Assembly (NCBI RefSeq): GCF_002929505.1
Contig: NZ_PJJL01000072.1
Location: forward strand, 62,001-126,000
Reading direction: 5' to 3'
Source: Cryobacterium sp. Y57
Lineage (GTDB): Bacteria > Actinomycetota > Actinomycetes > Actinomycetales > Microbacteriaceae
DNA: 64,000 nucleotides
Part shown: one piece after another, positions 45,601 through 55,049 of the stretch
Layout of the letters: every line of letters starts with the position of its first letter
How positions within the stretch are numbered: position 1 is the first letter of the stretch
Translations under genes and position numbers: made by a program
Notes under the pieces: generated by a model
Databases searched by the model: none
What the model saw: only the letters and a program-made list of their open reading frames with translations
What the model was told of the DNA's origin: nothing

Positions 45601-46126
45601 CGCGAAGTACGACAGTATTCCCTCGACCAAGCTCGACGCCCTGCTGGAACTTCTGGAAGATACCGTCGCCGAGGGTCACCGAACCCTGATTTTCAGCCAG
45701 TTCACCCAGTACCTCGGCAAGGCACGGGACCGGCTCGACGCCGCTGGGATCAGCTACTCCTACCTCGACGGCAAGACCCGCAACCGGGCCAAGGCCATCA
45801 GCGACTTCAAAGAGGGCTCGAGCTCCGTTTTTCTGATCAGTCTCAAGGCTGGCGGATTCGGCCTCAACCTCACCGAGGCCGACTACGTCATTCTGCTGGA
45901 CCCGTGGTGGAATCCGGCGACCGAAGCCCAGGCCGTCGACCGCGTACACCGCATCGGACAAACAAAGAACGTCATGGTCTATCGCCTGGTGTCCAAGGAC
46001 ACCATTGAAGAAAAAGTCATGGCCCTCAAAGCCACCAAAGCGCGCCTGTTCGAAAGTGTCATGACCGACGGAGCGCCGCAGGGTGCCGCCCTGACCGCGG
46101 CCGATATTCGCGAGCTCCTGGCCTGA
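42659..46126 (+). CDS. SWIM zinc finger / SNF2-family helicase
   Basis: 1155 residues from ATG 42659. A SWIM zinc finger (Cys-Thr-Cys-Pro-Met-Gly-Ser-Asn-Cys-Lys-His) lies near 80-95, then about 600 residues of little-known sequence, then a complete SNF2 motor: Asp-Met-Gly-Leu-Gly-Lys-Thr-Leu-Gln, Asp-Glu-Ala-Gln, Thr-Gly-Thr-Pro-Met-Glu-Asn and, near the end, Val-Asp-Arg-Val-His-Arg-Ile-Gly-Gln. These proteins are DNA translocases, and bacterial members have been linked to DNA repair or chromatin-like remodelling without a firm function. The 243-base space to clpB holds the HAIR element and no further gene. No toxin or defence partner is adjacent. Confidence 0.9.
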   Translation: MAHSLSTHEIARIVGSQSFSRGERYARNGHVTEQSWASSGTHLTGRVSGTSPQPYTVLVSFTLNAAGQAVRASGTCTCPMGSNCKHVAALLLASRSTPAELNAERAASNMRAIGDRRTPVFESTFVPGAYQPAAPAPVIPIRPPVPAWRAALGPIAKSTAGAAVTSTALALQFDLLDPAYSPSKRPAPRRLGARPMVMGKKGKWIRGSLTWDNLSWTPGTYNRGHRKILNALYALSATGQRYYSYTDHWLYLDNFENKAFWDLLHEAQLSGLPLVCATDAQNPVLLSPTPASLELNIRRDDEGLQLTPLLMLGEQLHRGAEFGFIGDPAHGAYTFTSPADPLATGRQLVLAPLNVLVSSEIRALAVTGGFDIPADDEPSFLSDYYPFLQQKLTLTSHDTSFELPRTARPQLALTITHQTDARIAVAWEWLYVAPTESNAESVPDSISTDAVEPASVLYRHPLRPTPGDTHFRDLTREHDTLQAVNREIASFTELWQPATPISPARLLEQSELRSAIMITFLGEAVPKLEAAGIAVQISADAPSYREADEAPVISLATTESTDTRDWFDLAVTVTIEGEDIPFDDLFRALATDQDLMILDSGTYFSLDRPELQQLRRLIEEARGLQESNAGTLGLSRFQADLWDELQLLGVVAEQAASWRSAVEGLAALHGSAEAAPIAQRPLPPAVHATLRAYQQTGFDWLSFLYDHQLGGVLADDMGLGKTLQAIALIAHARDSQRAAEGSTRKPFLVVAPTSVVSNWATECARFAPDLTTTAITQTTGKRGSSLLDVMGQADVVITSYTLFRLDFEEYNAYDWAGLLLDEAQFVKNHQSKAHVCARRLRTPFKLAITGTPMENNLMELWSLLSITAPGLFPSPSRFADYYRKPIETDADADRLAQLRRRIRPFMLRRTKAEVASDLPEKQEQVLELDLHPRHRKVYDMHLARERQKVLGLIEDMNANRFEIFRSLTMLRQLSLDASLYDAKYDSIPSTKLDALLELLEDTVAEGHRTLIFSQFTQYLGKARDRLDAAGISYSYLDGKTRNRAKAISDFKEGSSSVFLISLKAGGFGLNLTEADYVILLDPWWNPATEAQAVDRVHRIGQTKNVMVYRLVSKDTIEEKVMALKATKARLFESVMTDGAPQGAALTAADIRELLA

Positions 46127-46202
46127 GACGACACCAACAGTTCATCCATACCCCCTAGACTGCACGCGACGGCACCACGTCGCACACTGCAGAAACGGTC
46201 CT

Positions 46203-47525
46203 ATGTCCACCATTTTTGATCGGGTCGACGCCCGCCTTGCTCGCATGCTCACGCCGGCTCGCCGCCTCACACTGCAACGCCCACGCACCCTCGCGCTGGG
46301 TTTTCTCGGTCTGCACGCGGTGTTCCTGTTCGCCCTGCTGCCCACCATCCTGACCGGCCGGGTACTCGGCGACCTTCCGCTGTACCGCACCTGGGCGGAA
46401 CTCGGCTTGCAGCACGGCATCTGGCAGGGTATCGACACCGGGTGGGTGTACCCGATCGGCGCCATGCTGCCGATCGCGTTTGCGGGCATCGCCGGTCCGC
46501 TGCTCTACCAACTCCTGTGGTACCTGCTGACCACGGCGTTGAATGCCGTCGCGGTCGGAGCGCTCACCGATTGGGGACGTCGCCGCGGCGGCTTCAAATC
46601 GGCCTGGTACTGGCTGTTCGCGTCGTTTCTGCTGAGCCCGGTCGGGCTACTGCGACTGGAAGGACTCACCGCACCGCTCGTCATCGTCGCACTCGTGCTG
46701 CTCGCGCGCCGGCCGGTCGTCGCCGCGGTCGTGCTGACCCTCGCCACCTGGATCAAGGTGTGGCCAGCGGCCGTGTTCCTCGCAGTCGCCACCGTGTCGC
46801 CGCGTCGCCGCACGGTGGTACTTGTCGGTGCGGCCGTCTCGTCGGGGGTGGCGGTATTCGTCTGGCTGGTGGGGGGCCTGCAATATCTCATCAGTTTCGT
46901 CACCCAACAATCTGACCGCGCACTGCAACTCGAGGCGCCCATCACCACTGTGTGGGTGTGGCTGGCCACACTCGGTCACCAGAGCACGTTCATCTACGAG
47001 AATTTTGCCATCGCCACCCGTGAGGTGAGCGGACCCGGTACCGACGTGGTCGCTTCCCTGATGACGCCGGTCATGTTCGGCGCCATCGCGGCGATTTTCG
47101 TGCTGATGCTCATTGCCCAGCATCGGCGAGCAGATGCCGGCCAACTGCTGCTCGTTGGAGCCCTCGCCCTGGTCAGCGCGTTCATCGTCTTCAACAAGGT
47201 CGGTTCACCGCAATACATGTTGTGGCTGGTGCCGGTGGTTGCGGTCGGTGTCGGCCGCAGCTGGGCTGAGTGGCGGGTCCCCGCCACGCTGACGCTGGCT
47301 ATCTCCGGCCTGACGACGCTCGTCTTTCCCATTTTCTACCTGCCGCTCATCGACGGCGATCTGTTCTCCCTGCTGCTGCTGACGGCGCGCAACGCGCTGC
47401 TCGTCGTGCTGCTGGCCTGGGCGATCACAGACCTGGCCCGCTTGGCTGGGGCTCTGCCGAAACGGGAAGCGCGCATTGTGGCCCGCCGCGCACTCCCAGT
47501 CGGCCAAGGCAGAATAGATCAGTGA
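46203..47525 (+). CDS. GT87-like polyprenyl-phosphate-dependent membrane glycosyltransferase
   Basis: A 440-residue integral membrane protein with about ten helices. Marks of the mannosyltransferase/arabinosyltransferase-like GT-C fold are Leu-Pro-Leu-Tyr-Arg-Thr-Trp near the first external loop, Trp-Ile-Lys-Val-Trp-Pro-Ala-Ala near 180 and Val-Gly-Ser-Pro-Gln-Tyr-Met-Leu-Trp near 340. Such enzymes add mannose to lipoglycans or glycolipids on the outer face of the membrane. Its stop overlaps the GTG start of the phosphatase gene. Confidence 0.72.
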   Translation: MSTIFDRVDARLARMLTPARRLTLQRPRTLALGFLGLHAVFLFALLPTILTGRVLGDLPLYRTWAELGLQHGIWQGIDTGWVYPIGAMLPIAFAGIAGPLLYQLLWYLLTTALNAVAVGALTDWGRRRGGFKSAWYWLFASFLLSPVGLLRLEGLTAPLVIVALVLLARRPVVAAVVLTLATWIKVWPAAVFLAVATVSPRRRTVVLVGAAVSSGVAVFVWLVGGLQYLISFVTQQSDRALQLEAPITTVWVWLATLGHQSTFIYENFAIATREVSGPGTDVVASLMTPVMFGAIAAIFVLMLIAQHRRADAGQLLLVGALALVSAFIVFNKVGSPQYMLWLVPVVAVGVGRSWAEWRVPATLTLAISGLTTLVFPIFYLPLIDGDLFSLLLLTARNALLVVLLAWAITDLARLAGALPKREARIVARRALPVGQGRIDQ

Positions 47526-48115
47526 CCACGACGACAACCTTCGCCCTCATCCGCCACGGCCAGACCGATTGGAACGCCGCCGCGCGCATCCAGGGCGCCA
47601 CCGACATTCCGCTCAACGACGTGGGGCGCGGTCAGGCAGCGGATGCCGTCGCCCCACTCTCCCGGTATGACTGGGATTTCATTGTCTCGTCGCCGCTTTC
47701 TCGTGCGGCCGAAACCGCTGATCTGATCGGCGAAGAGCTAGGCCTCGACGCGGCCCGCCGCATTCCGGGTCTGATCGAGCGCGATTACGGACCAGCCGAG
47801 GGCCTTCGCGCCGGCGCCCAGCTCGACGCCCTGCGTTTTCCGGGCGGATTCCATGGAGCCGAGACCGAGGAAAACGTCGCCGCGCGTGGCATCGACGCCC
47901 TGTGCGAGCTCGCCCGAAATCACCCCGGAGAGCGCATCATCGTCGTCGCCCACGGCACGCTCATTCGACTGAGCCTCGAAAACGCCCTGGACCAGTCCAT
48001 CGGCAGCATCAACAATGCCTCGATCAACCTCGTGCATCACCACTACGACCACGCGGATGGCGCGGCCGCGTGGGAGCTCGAGGTACTCAACGGCGAACTG
48101 CTCGTGCGCGCCTGA
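47522..48115 (+). CDS. Histidine phosphatase family protein
   Basis: 197 residues from GTG 47522 (GTGA overlap with the preceding stop). The catalytic Leu-Ile-Arg-His-Gly-Gln-Thr-Asp-Trp-Asn is at 8-17, the acid Glu in Leu-Ile-Glu-Arg-Asp-Tyr-Gly and the second His in Val-Val-Ala-His-Gly-Thr. It could act as a phosphoglycerate mutase-like or broad-specificity phosphatase; cotranslation with a glycosyltransferase suggests removal of a phosphate from a sugar or lipid intermediate (inference). Confidence 0.88.
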   Translation: MTTTTTFALIRHGQTDWNAAARIQGATDIPLNDVGRGQAADAVAPLSRYDWDFIVSSPLSRAAETADLIGEELGLDAARRIPGLIERDYGPAEGLRAGAQLDALRFPGGFHGAETEENVAARGIDALCELARNHPGERIIVVAHGTLIRLSLENALDQSIGSINNASINLVHHHYDHADGAAAWELEVLNGELLVRA

Positions 48116-48128
48116 CCACGGCGAAACG

Positions 48129-49355
48129 TCAGCGGCCGGTCGACACCGTCACCGTGAACTTGGTGTTGCGGCCAACCTGGCGGGTCGAACCGACGATGCG
48201 GGTGAGCATCGGGCGGTAACCCAGGTGGGTATTCCACACGGTCCACAGTTCGCCGCCGGGTGCCAGTACGCGCGCCGCGTCGATGAAGAGTTTCTCAGCG
48301 AGGCCAGCATGCACCGACGCTCCAATATGAAACGGCGGGTTGAGCAGAATCAGATCAGCCGAGTTATCCGGCTGGCCAGAGAGGCCATCGGCGCGCACGA
48401 CGGTGACACGATCGGCGAGTGCGTTGGCGTCGATCGTTGCGCGAGCGGATGCGACGGCCACAGCCGACTGATCCGTCGCGAGTACCTGCAGCAGCGGGCG
48501 CTGGGCAGCCAGGGCCGCGGCGAGCACTCCGGTGCCGCAGCCGAGGTCGATGGCGCGCTCGGCGTCGGGCTTCATCCGGTCGAGCACCTCAAGCAGCGCT
48601 CGGGTGCCGATGTCGATGCTGGTTCCGGCGAACACGCCACCGTGGCCGCGCACGGTGAGGTCGAAGTCGTCGTGCTTTTCGCTGCGTGGCCAGTCGCTCG
48701 TCGACGAGGCCAACGGTGCGGAAGCGATGAGCACGCGGGACTTCTGGCGGGCCGGGCGCACATTGAGGGCTCCGAAGTGGCGGCGCAGCACCTCATTCAT
48801 GCTCACGGTCATGTGCTTGATACGGCCGCCGGCAAAGACGATCACGTCGGGAGCGGCGTACTTGGCGATGGCGCCGGCGATCTCGTCGAGCGCGTCGAGG
48901 CTCTTCGGCAGCTGTAACAGCACGACGTGGGCGTCTTTCAACAACTCTTCGCCGAGCGGCAGTGAGCGGTAGGCATCCGTCAGGTTGACGCCGGAGGCAT
49001 TGCTGTCGAGCGCGTATTCGCCCGAGAGCGCATCCTGGTAGACACGGATGCCGCGGGCGTCGTGCAGGGCAGCGGCGCCGAGGGTCAGGGCGCCATAGCG
49101 ATCCTCGAGCACGACGACGCCACCGGAACGGTATGCCGCGAGTGCGCCGGCGGCTTCATCGAGAATGAGGCGGTCACTCGCGTCGACGGCGAACAGGTTC
49201 TCCGCCTCAATGTCGGGGCGACGACGCAGGCGGTCGAAATCGAACCCGTTCATGCTGTCATTCGACACGGCCCCGAACTCGTCCGACATGGTGTTTTTCG
49301 ACGAAGTGTTGGCGTTCCGCAGCGCGGACTGGTCATACGCGTCCGATTTGGACAT
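48129..49355 (-). CDS. RsmC/RlmG-like class I SAM methyltransferase
   Basis: 408 residues, start ATG 49355 after AGGGGG. The N-terminal half is the variable, inactive-looking domain of RsmC/RlmG; the C-terminal half has Asp-Leu-Gly-Cys-Gly-Thr-Gly-Val-Leu (SAM) near 270 and Leu-Leu-Asn-Pro-Pro-Phe-His-Ile-Gly near 340, the NPPF motif of N2-guanine methyltransferases. It probably methylates a guanine of rRNA. A duplicate-domain architecture of about 400 residues fits this family. Confidence 0.85.
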   Translation of the reverse strand: MSKSDAYDQSALRNANTSSKNTMSDEFGAVSNDSMNGFDFDRLRRRPDIEAENLFAVDASDRLILDEAAGALAAYRSGGVVVLEDRYGALTLGAAALHDARGIRVYQDALSGEYALDSNASGVNLTDAYRSLPLGEELLKDAHVVLLQLPKSLDALDEIAGAIAKYAAPDVIVFAGGRIKHMTVSMNEVLRRHFGALNVRPARQKSRVLIASAPLASSTSDWPRSEKHDDFDLTVRGHGGVFAGTSIDIGTRALLEVLDRMKPDAERAIDLGCGTGVLAAALAAQRPLLQVLATDQSAVAVASARATIDANALADRVTVVRADGLSGQPDNSADLILLNPPFHIGASVHAGLAEKLFIDAARVLAPGGELWTVWNTHLGYRPMLTRIVGSTRQVGRNTKFTVTVSTGR

Positions 49356-49433
49356 GGATCCCCCTGAGAGAAGTGCTGGTGCAACCAGTTCGTGCTGTGG
49401 GGCAGAAACGTGAAGCTTGTTACAGATAACTGA

Positions 49434-49847
49434 CTATGGTCTGGGCTGCCGCCAGATGACAACCTGGTTGCTGCGCCTGGTGCGGGTGCCCGCCTTCATT
49501 GAAATAACATCACCAGCCGAGCCAGCCGCGAAAACGCGGCGGCCCGGTCGGTTCAGTAGTTCGTCGGCGAGCGTCGATTCCAACTCGCGCAGGCGATTTT
49601 CGAGCCCGCGCACGTGATCCTCGAGTTCGAGGATACGACGGATGCCTTCCAAACTCACGCCTTCAGAGCCCAGTTCCGCAATTTCACGGAGCTTTGCCAC
49701 GTCGAGCATGGAGTACCGTCGGCTCTTGCCGGGGGTACGTTCTGGGCTGACGAGGCCCAGGCGATCGTATTGACGCAGGGTTTGCGGGTGCATTCCCGCC
49801 AGCTCGGCCGCCGTGGAAATCACGAAAACCCGGGTGGTCTCGTCCAT
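49434..49847 (-). CDS. hspR: Heat shock repressor HspR (MerR type)
   Basis: 137 residues. The MerR-type helix-turn-helix is seen in Ala-Gly-Met-His-Pro-Gln-Thr-Leu-Arg-Gln-Tyr-Asp-Arg-Leu-Gly-Leu and Thr-Pro-Gly-Lys-Ser-Arg-Arg-Tyr-Ser, identical in layout to known HspR. A coiled coil follows at about 75-100 and a basic tail. It is the last gene of the dnaK operon, two bases after dnaJ, and would repress this operon and clpB through the HAIR sites, with DnaK as co-repressor in known systems. Confidence 0.92.
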   Translation of the reverse strand: MDETTRVFVISTAAELAGMHPQTLRQYDRLGLVSPERTPGKSRRYSMLDVAKLREIAELGSEGVSLEGIRRILELEDHVRGLENRLRELESTLADELLNRPGRRVFAAGSAGDVISMKAGTRTRRSNQVVIWRQPRP

Positions 49848-49849
49848 AA

Positions 49850-50851
49850 TCAGCCCTTGGCCCGAGCAATCAATTCATCGCGCGGGTTTTCCTTGGGCAG
49901 CGCATCGGCGAACGCGGCCAGTTTCTCTTCCGCATCCTTCGACAAATGTGAGGGCACAGCGACCTGCACGACGGCGAGCAGGTCGCCCGTGCCCTTGGCC
50001 GTGGTGACGCCGCGACCCTTGACCCGCAGCACCCGGCCACCAGGAGTACCGGGGGCAACGCGCAACTTGACGGGGCTGCCGCCGAGGGTGGGTACCTCGA
50101 TCGTCGCGCCGAGGCTGGCCTCGACGAAAGTGACCGGTACGGTTACCCGCAGATTGAGTCCGTCGCGTTCGAACACCGGGTGCTTGCGCACGGTGATCGT
50201 CAGCACGATATCGCCGGTTTCTCCACCGTCCGGGCTCGGCTGCCCCTTGCCACGCAGTCGAATCTTCTGCCCATCGGCGACTCCGGCCGGAACCTTGACC
50301 TTGATCGGTCGACCGTCCTGAGTTTGCAGACTGATCTGGTCGCCCTGGGTGGCTGTGATGAAATCAATGGTCGTCGAGGCGATCACGTCCCGCCCGCGCG
50401 TCGGTGCGCCCGAGCCGCGGTAGCCACCGGTCGGGTTGCCGAAACCGCCCCCACCTTGGCCACCTCGTCCGAACATACCCCCGAGGATATCGTCGAAACC
50501 GCCCTGCTCGAAGGTGTAACTCTGCTGACGGCTTCCGCCGCCGAACATGCCTCCGAAAGCGTCCTCGAAGCCGCCACTCTGAGCCCGGCCGCCGGGCGCG
50601 GCGAACCGCGCCCCGCTGCCCATTGCCCGTACGGCGTCATATTCCTTGCGCTGGGCGGCATCATTCAGCACCGAGTGCGCCTCACTCAATTCCTTGAACT
50701 TTGCCTCAGCGGCGGGGTTCCCCGGGTTGGAGTCCGGGTGGTATTTACGAGCGAGTTTGCGATACGCCTTCTTCAACTCGGCCGGCGTGACATCTTTCGA
50801 TACCCCGAGAACCTTATAGAAGTCTTTGTCGAACCAGTCCTGGCTAGCCAT
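49850..50851 (-). CDS. dnaJ: DnaJ-family co-chaperone without zinc finger (CbpA-like)
   Basis: 333 residues from ATG 50851: J domain with the Tyr-His-Pro-Asp-Ser motif, a Gly/Phe-rich linker with repeated Phe-Gly-Gly-Met-Phe, then the two beta-barrel substrate-binding domains. No Cys-X-X-Cys-X-Gly-X-Gly repeats are present, so it is a type II/CbpA-like DnaJ although it is the operon copy. The open frame extends to 51040, antisense-like and Arg/Ser-rich, and is not used. It overlaps grpE by eight bases. Confidence 0.92.
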   Translation of the reverse strand: MASQDWFDKDFYKVLGVSKDVTPAELKKAYRKLARKYHPDSNPGNPAAEAKFKELSEAHSVLNDAAQRKEYDAVRAMGSGARFAAPGGRAQSGGFEDAFGGMFGGGSRQQSYTFEQGGFDDILGGMFGRGGQGGGGFGNPTGGYRGSGAPTRGRDVIASTTIDFITATQGDQISLQTQDGRPIKVKVPAGVADGQKIRLRGKGQPSPDGGETGDIVLTITVRKHPVFERDGLNLRVTVPVTFVEASLGATIEVPTLGGSPVKLRVAPGTPGGRVLRVKGRGVTTAKGTGDLLAVVQVAVPSHLSKDAEEKLAAFADALPKENPRDELIARAKG

Positions 50852-51461
50852 CGCTCGGTACCTGAACGACGACCTTGGCCGCACGCAACAGCGTGGAACC
50901 GAGGTAGTACCCCGTCTCCGCGACGTCGCCAACGGTTTCGGTGTCGACGACCGCACTGGGCTGCTGGAAGATCGCCTCGTGCATAGTCGGGTCGAAGGGG
51001 TCGCCGACCGCGCCGAACGAGGTGAGTCCAAGTCGCTCAACGCTCGACCGCAGCTTGGCCGCGATCGTGGCGAAAGCCGAGTCGGGCACGAGATCGCCGT
51101 GCTTCTCCGCCCGGTAGATATCGTCGAGTACCGGAATCAGTATCTTGACGATATCCCCGGTGACGCGCTCTTTCTCAATGGCACGGTTGGCCTCTGTACG
51201 CCGACGATAGTTGGCGTACTCTGCCGTCACACGCTTGAGGTCGGCGAGGTGTTCACTCGTCGGCTCGGCAACTTCGCGCTCTGCCGCGTCCAGAATGTCC
51301 TGAACGGTCAGCTCGTCTTCTTCGATCCCGTCGGCCGAGGCATCAGCGTCGGCAGCGGATGCTGCGTCGGGCGTTGCGTCATCGGGCGCGCCCGCGGCGG
51401 TGCCGTCATCCGGCACTCCCGCAGCGGACGCGTCGTCGTCTGGATGTTTCTTGTCAGCCAT
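50844..51461 (-). CDS. grpE: GrpE nucleotide exchange factor
   Basis: 205 residues: an acidic Ala/Asp-rich N-terminal 60 residues, a long helix (Arg-Val-Thr-Ala-Glu-Tyr-Ala-Asn-Tyr-Arg-Arg-Arg) and the C-terminal beta part with Phe-Asp-Pro-Thr-Met-His-Glu-Ala. It releases ADP from DnaK. The start at 51461 lies ten bases after dnaK and it ends inside the dnaJ start region. Confidence 0.92.
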   Translation of the reverse strand: MADKKHPDDDASAAGVPDDGTAAGAPDDATPDAASAADADASADGIEEDELTVQDILDAAEREVAEPTSEHLADLKRVTAEYANYRRRTEANRAIEKERVTGDIVKILIPVLDDIYRAEKHGDLVPDSAFATIAAKLRSSVERLGLTSFGAVGDPFDPTMHEAIFQQPSAVVDTETVGDVAETGYYLGSTLLRAAKVVVQVPSDG

Positions 51462-51470
51462 AGTTGCGGC

Positions 51471-53348
<1,878 letters not shown>

Positions 53349-53402
53349 GTGGGTTGTTCTCCTTCAATCAGGTGTGAAACGAACTACTAAGTGATCTCAA
53401 GA

Positions 53403-53423
53403 CTTGAGCCTCGATGGCTCAAG
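53403..53423. promoter_or_regulatory. HAIR element of the dnaK operon
   Basis: CTTGAGC-CTCGATG-GCTCAAG is a perfect 7-7-7 inverted repeat of the HspR type, 55 bases before the dnaK start. Compared with CTTGAGT-N7-ACTCAAG it differs only at the inner base of each arm. Confidence 0.92.
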
Positions 53424-53466
53424 TATTCCAGCGCTGTCGCGTCCCTGTCAATTTCTGTGGCTGAAA

Positions 53467-53487
53467 GTTGAGTGTGAGTGACTCAAC
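53467..53487. promoter_or_regulatory. Second HAIR-like element, between dnaK and the UMF1 transporter
   Basis: GTTGAGT-GTGAGTG-ACTCAAC is a perfect 7-7-7 inverted repeat that matches the HspR consensus except for the outermost base of each arm (G/C instead of C/G). It lies 44 bases before the start of the divergent transporter at 53532 and 118 bases before dnaK, so it may control either or both. Confidence 0.75.
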
Positions 53488-53531
53488 TTTGCTTCGCGCG
53501 GATGTTTCTCCCGGGGCAGTAGATTGTGCAC

Positions 53532-54842
53532 ATGACCGAGACTGTCGCCGTAGACACGGGTGCCGTTCCAACGCGTGGTCGGGTGCTGGCCTGGGCGTTG
53601 TGGGACTGGGGATCGGCAGCCTTCAACGCGGTCGTCACGACCTTCGTCTTCACCGTGTACATCACCGGCTCTTCCTTCGGCGACGAAGACGTCATCTCGG
53701 CCCAGCTCGGCTGGGCGCTGGCCATCGCCGGTCTGGTGATCGCGGTATTGGCCCCGATCACCGGGCAACGCTCCGACACGTCCGGCCGCCGCAAGTTCTG
53801 GCTCGGCGTCAATACCCTCATCGTCGTGGTACTGACGGCGGCCATGTTCTTCGTGCAGGCAAGCCCGAGCTACCTGCTCCTCGGCTTGTTTCTGGTCGCG
53901 GCCGGCAACGTCTTCTTTGAATTCGCGGCGGTCAACTACAACGCCATGCTCGGGCAGGTTTCGACGCCGCGCACGATTGGCACGGTGAGCGGATTCGGCT
54001 GGGGCATGGGGTATCTCGGCGGCATTGTGCTGCTGCTTATCGTGTACTTCGGCTTCATCCAGCCCGAGGTCGGCTTGTTCGGGGTCACCGCCGACAACGG
54101 TCAAGCCGTGCGGGTCTCCATGCTGCTCGCGGCCGCCTGGTTTGGCCTGTTCGCGTTGCCCGTACTGTTACGAGTGCCGGAGTATCGGGCACCACAGGCC
54201 GCCCTCCGCGCGAAGGTCAGCTTTTTTCGCTCCTACGTCGTGCTCGGCCACGACATCGCCCGCCTCTGGAAGACCAGCCGCCAGACGGTCTACTTTCTCA
54301 TTGCGAGCGCGGTGTTCCGTGATGGTCTGGCCGGCGTCTTCACGTTCGGGGGCGTGCTCGCGGCATCCGTTTTCGGATTCTCCCCCGGCGAGGTCATCAT
54401 CTTCGCGATCGCGGCCAATGTGGTCGCGGGCGTGGCCACCATGAGCGTCGGCGCGCTCGACGATCGGCTCGGCGCCAAGCCGATCATTGTGACCGCGCTG
54501 GTCGGGCTGCTGGTGAGCGGCCTTCTAGTGTTTTTTCTGCACGACGGCGGGCAGATAGTGTTCTGGACGGCGGGACTGGCCCTGTGCCTGTTCGTCGGGC
54601 CGGCCCAGTCGGCCAGCCGCACCTTTCTGGCCCGCCTCATTCCCCTCGGCCGCGAGGGCGAGATCTTCGGGCTCTACGCCACGACCGGTCGGGCCGTGAG
54701 CTTTCTCGCGCCGACCGCTTTCGCGATCATGGTCACACTCTTCGGCGAGACCTACTGGGGCATTCTCGGCATCATGCTCGTGCTATTCCTGGGCCTGCTG
54801 CTGCTCATTCCGGTTTCGGCGAAGCAGCAGCAGATCCGTTAG
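53532..54842 (+). CDS. UMF1-family (Atg22-like) MFS transporter
   Basis: 436 residues from ATG 53532, with twelve membrane helices. The N-terminus has Leu-Trp-Asp-Trp-Gly-Ser-Ala-Ala-Phe-Asn, and the loop Gly-Gln-Arg-Ser-Asp-Thr-Ser-Gly-Arg-Arg-Lys is the MFS A-motif; Asn-Tyr-Asn-Ala-Met-Leu and Gly-Phe-Gly-Trp-Gly-Met-Gly-Tyr-Leu-Gly-Gly are typical of UMF1. In yeast Atg22 exports vacuolar amino acids; bacterial substrates are not established. It is divergent from dnaK, with a HAIR-like repeat in front, so it may be part of the heat shock regulon. Confidence 0.82.
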   Translation: MTETVAVDTGAVPTRGRVLAWALWDWGSAAFNAVVTTFVFTVYITGSSFGDEDVISAQLGWALAIAGLVIAVLAPITGQRSDTSGRRKFWLGVNTLIVVVLTAAMFFVQASPSYLLLGLFLVAAGNVFFEFAAVNYNAMLGQVSTPRTIGTVSGFGWGMGYLGGIVLLLIVYFGFIQPEVGLFGVTADNGQAVRVSMLLAAAWFGLFALPVLLRVPEYRAPQAALRAKVSFFRSYVVLGHDIARLWKTSRQTVYFLIASAVFRDGLAGVFTFGGVLAASVFGFSPGEVIIFAIAANVVAGVATMSVGALDDRLGAKPIIVTALVGLLVSGLLVFFLHDGGQIVFWTAGLALCLFVGPAQSASRTFLARLIPLGREGEIFGLYATTGRAVSFLAPTAFAIMVTLFGETYWGILGIMLVLFLGLLLLIPVSAKQQQIR

Positions 54843-54876
54843 CGGTGACCCAGCGCATCCGTGTGCCGGAAAGTCT

Positions 54877-54942
54877 CAGCGCGCCCGGTTCCGGTGGGCG
54901 CGCCATCTAGAGCGGGCGCGCCCACCGGTAGCTGGCGCGCTG
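54877..54942. terminator. Very long GC-rich two-step hairpin
   Basis: CCGGTGGGCGCGCC (54891-54904) pairs perfectly with GGCGCGCCCACCGG (54915-54928) around a 10-base loop; outside it, after a 5/5 internal loop, CAGCGCGCC (54877-54885) pairs with GGCGCGCTG (54934-54942). It lies 35 bases after the transporter stop and has no T-tract. It probably ends transcription or blocks read-through, although the size exceeds what is usual. Confidence 0.7.
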
Positions 54943-55049
54943 ACCTCCACCGCCCTACTCGGCTGGGCGCCAAACCGTCTTTCCTGAGCATCCGCTGAAA
55001 TAAGGCTGTCCCCTCGCTTAGTGGACACAGGCCGGTCAGACTGAATGGC

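Noticed and set aside
48015..48917. 300-codon plus-strand frame opposite the methyltransferase
   Set aside because: Antisense shadow; no ribosome site or motif.
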